NCBI GenBank assembly: GCA_903848645.1
Contig: CAINGU010000076.1
Coordinates: 1-64,000, forward strand
Direction of reading: 5' to 3'
DNA length: 64,000 nt
From: an uncultured cyanobacterium
GTDB taxonomy: Bacteria > Cyanobacteriota > Cyanobacteriia > Cyanobacteriales > Nostocaceae
Under the pieces are notes generated by a model. It was not told where the DNA came from. It saw only the letters and a program-made list of their open reading frames with translations, and made no database searches. The position numbers and the translations under genes are program-made. Below are positions 26,038 to 33,644 of this stretch, piece after piece (within the stretch, counting starts at the first letter, position 1; every line of letters begins with the position of its first letter).

Positions 26038-26409
26038 TTATTTGTCAGAATCATGATTTACAGGATGTTATTTACCAATTGTCAATTGTTGAATAATATT
26101 ATGTTTATCATCTTCTGAATTGAGATTATCAAAATCATTCTACATTCTATCCTGCAAATCCTTTAATCCTGGATATCCTGATTCAGACAACAGCCTCATC
26201 TGTCAACTAACCTATTTTGATACAATAGCTACTAATTAATTATAATATATTATACATATATACGGATATAAATCAATTGGTTAATGGCGCAGTATCCTAT
26301 CAGAAGTTGGCAACGTTAAAAAAGATAAACTTTCCCAGAAAAGACAAGATTGCTATATATTATCAGGTAGAATAAGATATTTGTCTGTTGTCAAAAATTG
26401 CTGCTATAT
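26038..26409. other. AT-rich spacer and promoter region of the ferredoxin gene
   Basis: 372 bp without a gene. At 26145-26195 it contains the text TCCTGCAAATCCTTTAATCC / TGGATATCCTGATTCAGACA, a repeat seen again and again in Nostocales spacers. At 26225-26265 lies a very AT-rich block (AATTATAATATATTATACAT) that may hold the promoter of the ferredoxin gene. I see no riboswitch or RNA gene. Confidence 0.45.
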
Positions 26410-26727
26410 ATGTCCAAAACTTACACCGTAGAAATTAACCACCAAGGTACAAAATATACTCTGCAAGTTCCTGAAGATGAAACTATTCTCAACGCCGCTT
26501 CAGCTACTGGTTTAGATTTACCAACTTCTTGCGGCGCTGGTGTTTGCACAACTTGTGCGGCTTTGGTTACAGAAGGAAGTGTAGAACAAGCAGATGGTAT
26601 GGGTGTAAGTCCAGATTTGCAAAAACAAGGCTATGCACTACTTTGTGTGGCTAAACCTCTTTCTGATTTGAAAATTGAGACAGAAAAAGAAGATATCGTG
26701 TATCAAGCACAATTTGGAAAAGCTTAG
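26410..26727 (+). CDS. Plant-type [2Fe-2S] ferredoxin
   Basis: 105 residues. Cluster ligands are C41, C46, C49 and C79 (SCGAGVCTTC, then LLCVA), the CX4CX2CX29C spacing of plant-type ferredoxins. Slightly longer than photosynthetic PetF (about 98) and with a different C-terminus (EDIVYQAQFGKA); it resembles the minor ferredoxin class represented by Synechocystis slr1828 (as I recall). Likely an electron carrier for a particular enzyme rather than the main photosystem I acceptor. Start at the ATG at 26410; the frame upstream opens with a TTG at 26398, which is less likely. The small gene at 26802 follows. Confidence 0.92.
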   Translation: MSKTYTVEINHQGTKYTLQVPEDETILNAASATGLDLPTSCGAGVCTTCAALVTEGSVEQADGMGVSPDLQKQGYALLCVAKPLSDLKIETEKEDIVYQAQFGKA

Positions 26728-26801
26728 GTAATAATTGATAATTACCAATTCCCAAAAAGTTCCTGTATTCTCAAAATCACAAATACAAAGGATTTAGGAT
26801 C

Positions 26802-26972
26802 ATGACAACTCACTTTATTACCGCTGAAATCGAATTGCAAGAAACACCAACCGAGTTAGAAAAAGCCATTACAGCGGAATTGCAAAAACAAGGTGAACCC
26901 CTGCGTTGGGCTATTACCGCTGTTGACGAAGAACAACAAACCGCAACAGTAGAAGCTGTCGTTACTGCTTAG
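26802..26972 (+). CDS. Small conserved cyanobacterial protein
   Basis: 56 residues, MTTHFITAEIELQETPTELE and onwards, acidic with one probable alpha/beta unit; a ribosome-binding stretch (AGGATC) precedes the ATG. It is 75 nt after the ferredoxin gene and 37 nt before the DUF3326 gene, all on the same strand, so the three may form one unit. I do not recognise a named family. Codon use (CCAACCGAGTTAGAAAAAGCC) is that of a real gene. Confidence 0.72.
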   Translation: MTTHFITAEIELQETPTELEKAITAELQKQGEPLRWAITAVDEEQQTATVEAVVTA

Positions 26973-27009
26973 ACTGCTTCTTTGCGTCTACCGTGAAACC
27001 AAAAAACCT

Positions 27010-28059
27010 GTGATACCCATCCAAAAACCATACACCGTAATTTTAATTATACCCACCGGCATTGGGGCAGCGATTGGCGGTTATGCTGGTGATGCGTTAC
27101 CAGTAGCTAAAGTTATATCACAGGTCTGCGATCGCTTGATCACTCACCCCAATGTCATGAACGGTGCAAGTTTATACTGGAATATTCCCAACGCTTTCTA
27201 TGTAGAAGGTTACGGTTTAGATAAATTTGCGGCTGGAGAATGGGGTTTACGTCCCGTTCGTAGTAATAGAGTCGGTTTACTTTTAGACCAGGGTATTGAA
27301 CCGGAATTAATGCTGCGACACCTGCAAGTAGCCGACGCAGCTAGAGCAACTTTAGGATTAAATATTACAAATCATGTGATTACCGATGCCGCACTAAACG
27401 TAGAATTACGGACTTCTCCATCAGGTGCTAGTTGGGGAACAATCGGGAATCCTGATAGTTTATTACGGGCTGCTGAGAAATTAATTATAGCAGAAAAAGC
27501 CGAAGCGATCGCTGTTGTTGCCCGGTTCCCCGACGACATGGACGAAATCGCAGTTCAAAACTATCGTCAAGGTGAAGGAGTAGACCCTCTAGCAGGTGCA
27601 GAAGCCGTCATTAGTCATTTATTAGTACGCACCTTTAGAATTCCCTGCGCCCATGCTCCTGCCCTTTCTGCTGCCCCTCCTGCCCCCAATTTATCACCCC
27701 GGTCTGCGGCTGAAGAAATCGGATATACTTTCTTACCTTGTGTTTTAGTTGGCTTGAGTAACGCCCCGCAATTTACCATTAATACAGAAAATTACAATTC
27801 TTTATCAACTGATATCTGGGCAGATCAAGTTGATGCTGTAATTATTCCTGCTAGTTCCTGTGGCAATAGTGCTTTATTAAGCCTAAGCCAAAAACAATGT
27901 CAAATCATTACAGTTGCAGAAAATCAAACTTTGATACAAGTTTCTGCTCCCATGTTAAAAATTCCAACTTTACAGGTAAACTCATACTTGGAAGCTGTAG
28001 GCGTATTAGTAGCTCATAAAGCAGGTATCAATCCTTCGTCGTTAACAATTAACAATTAA
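27010..28059 (+). CDS. DUF3326 family protein
   Basis: 349 residues, GTG start. IPTGIGAAIGGYAGDALPVA, NVMNGASLYWNIPN and EGYGLDKFAAGEWGLRP are signatures of DUF3326, found in cyanobacteria and plants; its biochemical role is unknown to me. A proline/alanine stretch (HAPALSAAPPAPNLSPRSAAEE) in the middle is a likely linker. The last residues (SLTINN) and the stop are encoded by the first units of the TAACAAT heptamer array, so the repeat has invaded or reshaped the C-terminus. Confidence 0.85.
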   Translation: MIPIQKPYTVILIIPTGIGAAIGGYAGDALPVAKVISQVCDRLITHPNVMNGASLYWNIPNAFYVEGYGLDKFAAGEWGLRPVRSNRVGLLLDQGIEPELMLRHLQVADAARATLGLNITNHVITDAALNVELRTSPSGASWGTIGNPDSLLRAAEKLIIAEKAEAIAVVARFPDDMDEIAVQNYRQGEGVDPLAGAEAVISHLLVRTFRIPCAHAPALSAAPPAPNLSPRSAAEEIGYTFLPCVLVGLSNAPQFTINTENYNSLSTDIWADQVDAVIIPASSCGNSALLSLSQKQCQIITVAENQTLIQVSAPMLKIPTLQVNSYLEAVGVLVAHKAGINPSSLTINN

Positions 28060-28105
28060 CAATTACCCATTACCAATTACCAATTACCAATTACCAATTA
28101 CCAAT
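28043..28105 (+). repeat. Heptanucleotide tandem repeat (TAMCAAT)9
   Basis: Nine contiguous 7-bp units: three TAACAAT, one TACCCAT and five TACCAAT. This is the short tandemly repeated repetitive (STRR) class known from heterocystous cyanobacteria. A shorter related array lies at 47749-47787 and a different heptamer (CAAAATC) at 35069-35103. It overlaps the stop of the DUF3326 gene and ends 17 bp before the next start. Confidence 0.9.
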
Positions 28106-28122
28106 TATTCTTCTAAAATCCC

Positions 28123-28704
28123 GTGATTGAACAACAAAATCAAGAACCAGAAATTCCGTACCTAACACGTACCCAAGTTTTAGTAGCAATGGGTGTAACT
28201 GCGATTATTCTCTGGATAGTTGCCAAATTATGGTTGCGTTGGGCCAATATCATCCTTTTTAAGTGGCACTGGCACGAACAAGACTTACTATTAGGAATTA
28301 CTTTAGGTGTAATTATTACTATATTAAGTGGGTTAGCTTATCGCCTTTCTCCGCCTTACCGTAAAAGTGCAGATTATTATCTAGAAATGGTTCTCAAACC
28401 TCTAGCTTTACCGGACTTAATTTGGTTAGGACTACTACCCGGATTAAGTGAGGAATTATTGTTTCGAGGTGTAATGCTACCCGCTTTAGGTGCAGATCAT
28501 ACCGCTATAATAGTATCAAGTCTTTGTTTTGGAGTCTTGCACCTCAGTGGTCCCCAGCAATGGCCTTATGTAATTTGGGCAACTATAATTGGTATGATTT
28601 TAGGTTATAGCGCCTTATTAAGTGGCAACTTATTATTACCAATAGTTGCTCATATCGTCACAAATTTGCTATCTAGCTATTTATGGAAAATCAAAAAACT
28701 TTAG
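28123..28704 (+). CDS. CPBP family intramembrane protease (CAAX prenyl protease-like)
   Basis: 193 residues, about five or six membrane segments. The family motifs are present: SEELLFRGVMLPAL (EExxxR) at about residue 110, SLCFGVLHLSG (FxxxH) at about 137 and LPIVAHIVTN (HxxxN) near the end. These form the glutamic-type active site within the membrane. Substrates are unknown; in bacteria some relatives act in bacteriocin immunity. The start GTG at 28123 follows closely on the repeat array. Probably transcribed with the DUF3326 gene. Confidence 0.87.
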   Translation: MIEQQNQEPEIPYLTRTQVLVAMGVTAIILWIVAKLWLRWANIILFKWHWHEQDLLLGITLGVIITILSGLAYRLSPPYRKSADYYLEMVLKPLALPDLIWLGLLPGLSEELLFRGVMLPALGADHTAIIVSSLCFGVLHLSGPQQWPYVIWATIIGMILGYSALLSGNLLLPIVAHIVTNLLSSYLWKIKKL

Positions 28705-28853
28705 ATAAGCTGTCACGCATTTAAATTGCTGGTTGAGACGAGGGAACAGGGAACAGATAAGAGTTTGAGGGCTTATTTTCTAACTTCACTAAATCAAATT
28801 TAGATGCGCCTTAGCTTAGAGCATTAGGCATTTTTTTAATTTTTACACAAAAT

Positions 28854-28891
28854 ATCCCACCAATCATGCCGAAATGGCTTATTGGTGGGAT
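28854..28891. terminator. Bidirectional hairpin between CPBP and the actin operon
   Basis: ATCCCACCAAT at 28854-28864 pairs perfectly with ATTGGTGGGAT at 28881-28891 (11 bp) around a 16-nt loop. On the minus strand it is followed by ATTTTGTGTAAAAATTAAAAAAA; on the plus strand by TTATGG. It lies about 70 nt after the end of the ribbon-helix-helix gene on the minus strand, so it probably ends that operon and may stop the CPBP transcript as well. Confidence 0.65.
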
Positions 28892-28959
28892 TTATGGTAG
28901 TTTAAGTTTAGTTAAGAGTTTTTCTCTAAAGTAAAAACAAGAAAAAACCCAGTCTTTGC

Positions 28960-29427
28960 TTAGAAATCATCAAGAAACTGACCAATGCGACTAATTGCAG
29001 GGTCTACTTCTTGAGGTATGGCTTGAGCCACGCTAACGCTATCAGGGTCAGGAGGAATATAAGTAGGTGGTTGCTGACCAAGGATAATTGCCAACTTTGC
29101 CACTTGTTGAGTAAGTTGCAACATTTGACTTTCCATTGCCTCCAAACGTTGAGACTCCCTAGCAAAAAAACGTTCCTCAAAACCGGTCATTTGACGTTGC
29201 ATTTCATCAATTTTTTGTTCAACTGGAGTTATATTTGCTGTGTTAGCGACTTGTTGTCCAGATTCCGGGAAACACAAAACTTTCCAAAGAGCCTCTTTAC
29301 ACAGGTCACTGAACGTTTTGTCTGGTTGTGCCTCTAAGTAGTTTTCCACCTGTGCTAACAAGCTGTCATCAGCAATTTCTGGATTGAACGTAACGGATTT
29401 AACTACCTTTTTTGACCATTGGAACAT
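28960..29427 (-). CDS. Ribbon-helix-helix/coiled-coil partner of the actin-like protein
   Basis: 155 residues. Residues about 9-52 (VVKSVTFNPEIADDSLLA, then TFSDLCKEALWKVL) have a strand followed by two helices, the pattern of a ribbon-helix-helix DNA-binding domain. Residues about 68-125 form a coiled coil (VEQKIDEMQRQMTGFEERFF, QRLEAMESQMLQLTQQVAKL). A proline-rich tail follows. It starts 8 nt after the stop of the actin gene, so the two are one operon, the order found for parM-parR in plasmids. By position and domain type it is a ParR-like adaptor; family assignment is inference. Confidence 0.72.
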   Translation of the reverse strand: MFQWSKKVVKSVTFNPEIADDSLLAQVENYLEAQPDKTFSDLCKEALWKVLCFPESGQQVANTANITPVEQKIDEMQRQMTGFEERFFARESQRLEAMESQMLQLTQQVAKLAIILGQQPPTYIPPDPDSVSVAQAIPQEVDPAISRIGQFLDDF

Positions 29428-29435
29428 CAGTTTTA

Positions 29436-30575
29436 TTACCTAGAAGCGCGAACAGCAGATAATTGCACTTCTCCATAAATATACTGCCCTAAAGCATTGG
29501 CCTGGCGAGAAGGTGCAGCTAAGTAAGCTTTGATTTGAGCTTCTTTGAGTAGACGTTGAATATCTTCCCAGAAAAACTCTCCACCACCACCTGTAATAAT
29601 CACATCAGTTACCCGCTCTGGCAACCACGCTAACACACGAGCGCAAATTTCCCGTGAAAACTGCTCTATCAAGTTAGGCAGAAAATCATCTAAATTAGTA
29701 GGCTTACTAGCACCTTTGGGACGGTAAAAGCGATCGCCTTTGGGCTTATTCACCGCAGAAATCAATGCTAATGATTGACTATCAGCACCGCCTATTTCCG
29801 CCGCTACCATTTCATAAAACTTGCTCATCCCAAAGTCTTCACTTTTAGAAGCGGCTCTGGCAAAGCGGAAATTATCTACCATGAGCATATCAATGGTTTG
29901 GTGGCCAATATCAACAATCCCCACGGATATTTTTGTAAAATCGGGAACTGCGGTTGCTTTATTTGGTTGAGTTTCTGACCACAGCAAACTCCCATATCCT
30001 TCAGGCATTACCCAGACTTTAGCAATGTTCAAAGATAAAGATTCACCTCGGAAATTCACTACATGAGGTCCAGTTACTAAGCTAGTTAACTGTGCCTTTT
30101 CCTTTTCAAATTGTTCCAAAGATAGGAAAGGCAGACCCAGGACAACAAAAATTTCATCTTTAAGCTTAAAGTACCCAGCAGAGGACAACACTTTGATCAG
30201 TGCATCTTCTACTTTAGATTGGCCAACGCCAAGACTTGCGCCAAAATCGGCTGCTAATTGCCCGACAGCATAGCCACTACCTTGGTACTCCAGCCATAAA
30301 TCCATAAGTGGGTCAGTTGCCTTAGCTTCAAATACACCACCGCGAACTTGCTCAATTGACATTCTCTTCACATTAGAAGAAATAAAAGCCACATTACCGG
30401 GTTCACGGCTCACACAAGTCTTTGTGGAGGTTCTACCTAAATCCACACTGAGAATAGTTTTACCGGAAACATTGTTTGGCTTTACAGAATTCATCGGTGT
30501 GGCTGCTGCTGCTTGGCGGTTCATAGGGATAGCAGCGGCATTCATTGGAGTGGCTGCGGAGGGTTGGTCTGTCAT
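29436..30575 (-). CDS. Actin-like ATPase of the ParM/StbA type
   Basis: 379 residues from the ATG at 30575, which has GAGGAG upstream (an ATG at 30608 is in frame but less likely). The N-terminus holds an unusual repetitive stretch (AATPMN, AIPMN, ATPMN). The actin fold follows: phosphate-1 TILSVDLGRTSTKT at about residue 43, phosphate-2 VGIVDIGHQTIDMLMVD at about 220 and the adenosine motif DVIITGGGGEFFWED at about 330. Full-length ParM-type actins form filaments that push DNA apart. This copy sits among chromosomal housekeeping genes, so it may have a role other than plasmid segregation, or the region may derive from an integrated plasmid. Confidence 0.88.
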   Translation of the reverse strand: MTDQPSAATPMNAAAIPMNRQAAAATPMNSVKPNNVSGKTILSVDLGRTSTKTCVSREPGNVAFISSNVKRMSIEQVRGGVFEAKATDPLMDLWLEYQGSGYAVGQLAADFGASLGVGQSKVEDALIKVLSSAGYFKLKDEIFVVLGLPFLSLEQFEKEKAQLTSLVTGPHVVNFRGESLSLNIAKVWVMPEGYGSLLWSETQPNKATAVPDFTKISVGIVDIGHQTIDMLMVDNFRFARAASKSEDFGMSKFYEMVAAEIGGADSQSLALISAVNKPKGDRFYRPKGASKPTNLDDFLPNLIEQFSREICARVLAWLPERVTDVIITGGGGEFFWEDIQRLLKEAQIKAYLAAPSRQANALGQYIYGEVQLSAVRASR

Positions 30576-30602
30576 GAAAGCTCCTCTGTAAAAAGTTATC
30601 AT

Positions 30603-30625
30603 GCTCATCTTACAAAAAGGTGAGC
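30603..30625. promoter_or_regulatory. Palindrome upstream of the actin operon
   Basis: GCTCATCTT at 30603-30611 pairs with AAGGTGAGC at 30617-30625 (nine pairs, one G-T) around ACAAA. It lies 28 bp before the actin start, where ribbon-helix-helix adaptors of ParMR systems usually bind. No set of tandem iterons is seen, so a classical parC is not evident. It may be an operator or only a leader hairpin. The remaining spacer up to 30918 shows nothing else; a plus-strand frame at 30715-30912 looks like chance. Confidence 0.45.
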
Positions 30626-30918
30626 TACAAAAAATTTTAGGCTGGGTTAAGTGTAACTAGAAATACGTCAAAATTGATAATGGGCAATGGTCAATTTTTT
30701 ATGATTTAGCATTTATGATGGCAGTTTTCGGCAGATGTCAAGCTTTTATTCCTAATTTGGTGTTTTTAGGCTTGTACTTGAGTTGCCAACAAATAAATAC
30801 TATAGCAGTCCTACTTTCATTACTAAAATTACTTGCAGAAGAGTTGCGGATAAATCCCCAGTCCCCATTTGTAATAGTGGGAGAAACAATCATTAATTCC
30901 CCCCACTGCTAGTTTGAG

Positions 30919-32025
30919 CTAAATAGTTGATGTCAAAGATTGGACTCTCGATTCCGAAGACCATTCTAATGGGTTCCAAACCCTTTCTTCTAAAGCCATC
31001 TGCTCAATTAAACTAGCCAAGCGCAATGCTTTGAGAGCTTGTTCACCACCCACAGAAGGCTGATTGCCACCACGGACACAGTTGACAAAATGCTCTAACT
31101 CTGCACTCAGAGGCTGAACATTAGTTGTATAAACCTTTTCGATTAAACCATCTTGTCTATATAAGACTTTTTGATGATCTACGAGAGGATTAACAGGGGT
31201 TTGCCGATGTACTAAAATTTCATTATTGAGAAAATCTGCTTCTGTAAATGAATTTTTACAATGGGCAACTAAACGGCGAATTTTTCGGTGAGTAACTTTG
31301 CTGGCAGTCAGCGTAGCCACCACACCATTGGCAAAGCCCAAGGTCGCAGTTACATAATCTAAATAACCTGAGTCTAAAGAATGAGTCCCACTAGCAGTTA
31401 ATTTCACCACTGGTGAAGCAGCTAATTCTAGCAGTAAATCAATGTCATGGATCATTAAATCCAGCACTACGGAAACATCATTGGCCCGCGCTGAATAAGG
31501 ACTCATGCGGTGAGATTCTAAAGCCAAAACTTCCTCGGTTTTCAGGACTTGGCTGAGTTCCCTAAATGCGGGATTGAATCGCTCAATGTGACCAACTTGC
31601 AAAATACACTGAGATTCCGCCGCAGCATTGACTAGAGATTCTGCTTCAGAAATACTAGCCGCTATCGGTTTTTCAATTAAAACATGGATTCCTGCTAACA
31701 AACAGTTGATACCCACAGCATAGTGTAGCCGTGTCGGTACAGCAACACAAATTGCATCTACATGAGGTAGTAAGTCACAGTAATCTTCAAAAAACCGGAC
31801 TTTGTATTTGCTGGCAGTTTCTAAACCACGTTCGACGTTAATATCGGAAACGCCTACTAGTTCCACATCTTTCATGGAACTCAGCACGCGGGTATGATGT
31901 TGTCCCATGTTACCAACACCAATCACGCCTATGCGAATATGGTGTGGCTGACTGCGCTGTGAATATAGACTTGGTTCTGACACTGATATGCTATCTTGCA
32001 CTATTGTTCTCTCCTCAACCACCAA
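30919..32025 (-). CDS. Gfo/Idh/MocA family NAD(P)-dependent oxidoreductase
   Basis: 368 residues. Rossmann motif IGVIGVGNMGQHHTR at about residue 32, the family's EKP signature (VLIEKPIAAS) at about 117, and a C-terminal alpha/beta domain with DLMIHDIDLLLELA. Family members act on sugars or related polyols; many cyanobacterial copies take part in polysaccharide or glycolipid synthesis. The substrate cannot be told, and no sugar genes are adjacent. About 25 extra residues with low complexity precede the fold. Confidence 0.88.
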   Translation of the reverse strand: MVVEERTIVQDSISVSEPSLYSQRSQPHHIRIGVIGVGNMGQHHTRVLSSMKDVELVGVSDINVERGLETASKYKVRFFEDYCDLLPHVDAICVAVPTRLHYAVGINCLLAGIHVLIEKPIAASISEAESLVNAAAESQCILQVGHIERFNPAFRELSQVLKTEEVLALESHRMSPYSARANDVSVVLDLMIHDIDLLLELAASPVVKLTASGTHSLDSGYLDYVTATLGFANGVVATLTASKVTHRKIRRLVAHCKNSFTEADFLNNEILVHRQTPVNPLVDHQKVLYRQDGLIEKVYTTNVQPLSAELEHFVNCVRGGNQPSVGGEQALKALRLASLIEQMALEERVWNPLEWSSESRVQSLTSTI

Positions 32026-32576
32026 ATTTAGAGACGCTAGGGTCGTTGGCCTTTATACTTAAACGCCAGGTTTGATTTGTCTTAAACCATCCAGATGGTA
32101 ACATAGTGATTATCTTTATGAAGAATTTCAAAGTTTAGGTTCAGTTCCCGCCATCTGGTTATCTTTTCAGTCAACAGTTGTTAATTATCCTGTTTTATTC
32201 ATCTATGAGCAAAATTATGTGCTTTTTTTGATGGACTTTGTAAATTTTATAACTCCTTAGTAGCAGTTCTCAAGTATCTATTTAGGGAATTAACTAAATC
32301 CAATAAATACCTGGTTTTTATAGTGGTAAATTAATCACTATTTCTATAAGTAAAATTACAAGTCATCAAATAGTTAATACTCAGAGTATAATGTTTTAGG
32401 CGATTTATACAATTAATGTTCTCATTTCTGAGAGTCTTTTTGGACATATTTAATTTTTGTTTGTTGCATTTTGTTGATTTTCCCATCTTTTGGATGCAAT
32501 TTGTGAAGGAATAAGTAATTGGCAAAATCTCCCTCTGTGTCCCCTCATTCTTCAACTTCCATTCCTTGTTCTGATT
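32026..32576. other. Long non-coding spacer
   Basis: 551 bp between the divergent oxidoreductase and queC genes. AT-rich with no clear hairpin, repeat or RNA signature. The queC frame stays open upstream to 32490, but those codons are T-rich and read poorly, so I treat them as non-coding. I looked for a preQ1-type riboswitch before queC and saw no convincing candidate. Confidence 0.4.
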
Positions 32577-33272
32577 ATGAAAGCTGTAATTCTGTTATCT
32601 GGTGGCTTAGATTCTTCAACGGTTCTTTACCAAGCAAAGGCTGATGGATGTGAATGTTACGCTATCTCTTTTGACTACCAACAGCGGCACCGAAAAGAGT
32701 TGAATTCTGCTTTGATGGTAGCAAAAGCAGCTTATGTAGTTCAACATCAAGTTGTCAATTTTGATTTACGACAATGGGGTGGTTCAGCACTCACAGATGC
32801 AAAGATTGATTTACCTGAAGGGCGTTCTCTCAATGAAATGGCAGAAAATATTCCTGTCACCTATGTTCCCGCCCGTAATACCATCTTTTTAAGTTTTGCT
32901 TTGGGGTATGCTGAAGCGATCGCTGCCCAAAAAGTATATATTGGCGTTAATGCCCTAGACTATTCTGGCTATCCAGATTGTCGTCCCGATTATATCCAAG
33001 CTATGCAGGATGTTTTTCGCTTGGGGACAAAGCAAGGACGTGAGGGAAAACCCATTGAAATTGTTGCCCCGTTAATCAATTTGAAGAAAACAGAAATTAT
33101 CCAACTGGGTAATCAATTAGGAGTTCCTTGGCATCTCACTTGGTCTTGCTATGCTGGTAATGATACTGCCTGTGGTGTCTGTGATTCCTGCCAATTGCGA
33201 TTAGCGGCTTTTGCTGAATTGGGGTTAGAAGATCCTGTTCTTTACGCTAAAGTCGGTGAGCGAAAATTTTAG
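32577..33272 (+). CDS. queC: 7-cyano-7-deazaguanine synthase
   Basis: 231 residues from the ATG at 32577. The PP-loop LLSGGLDSST at about residue 5 binds ATP, and the zinc-binding cysteines are in SCYAGNDTACGVCDSC near the end. The enzyme converts 7-carboxy-7-deazaguanine to preQ0, using ammonia and ATP, in the queuosine pathway. Length and motifs are normal. The gene is alone here, with queD, queE and queF not in the window. A GC-rich hairpin lies 37 nt after the stop. Confidence 0.96.
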   Translation: MKAVILLSGGLDSSTVLYQAKADGCECYAISFDYQQRHRKELNSALMVAKAAYVVQHQVVNFDLRQWGGSALTDAKIDLPEGRSLNEMAENIPVTYVPARNTIFLSFALGYAEAIAAQKVYIGVNALDYSGYPDCRPDYIQAMQDVFRLGTKQGREGKPIEIVAPLINLKKTEIIQLGNQLGVPWHLTWSCYAGNDTACGVCDSCQLRLAAFAELGLEDPVLYAKVGERKF

Positions 33273-33309
33273 ATTTTGGATTTTAGATTGGGAATTTTCG
33301 GTACAAGCC

Positions 33310-33326
33310 CCGCCCCTTCAGGGCGG
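33310..33326. repeat. GC-rich hairpin in queC-CNNM spacer
   Basis: CCGCCC at 33310-33315 pairs with GGGCGG at 33321-33326 (6 bp, loop CTTCA). A related GC-rich hairpin lies at 62508-62526. It lacks a T run. The rest of the spacer 33327-33644 is AT-rich; at about 33455-33490 (GTGATATTATAGTCATATAAATATAATGG) there are several possible -10 sequences, and at 33575-33615 several repeats of TTTTTGAAAA. Nothing else is recognisable. Confidence 0.5.
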
Positions 33327-33644
33327 AATTAATCCAAAATCTGTTGACTTGAAGAGATGATAAATTAGGCTGAAAGGCTTATCTGGTAAACGTTACAGCG
33401 ATTTTTGAGAAATTTTGAAAAAAATTTTGCTGGGTGGGGGGTTCAGGTGGCAATAATTGTGATATTATAGTCATATAAATATAATGGAATGTAAGCAAAA
33501 TTTTTATTTAGGCACGCACTCCCATTATAAAAATATCATTTCTGGCGGTAAAAGTCAAGGGGTTGAAGTCCAAAAAAAAGAAATTTTTTTGAAAATTTTT
33601 GAAAATTTTGCATTTTATCGCCCTTTTCCGGCTAATTACCAATC

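Noticed and set aside
28043-28105. Regular repeats that might be mistaken for a CRISPR array
   Set aside because: Units are only 7 bp without spacers; they are STRR heptamers. No CRISPR-like repeat-spacer structure or cas gene is present in the window.
30715-30912. 65-residue plus-strand frame between the actin operon and the oxidoreductase
   Set aside because: Low-quality composition, no family, no ribosome-binding site; ends next to a convergent gene and is most likely spurious.
32490-32576. N-terminal extension of queC
   Set aside because: The extra 29 residues have poor codon use and no family support; QueC starts at the ATG at 32577 (MKAVILLSGG).
32026-32576. preQ1 riboswitch upstream of queC
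   Set aside because: No short pseudoknot-type fold with the expected A-rich tail could be found by eye in the AT-rich leader.
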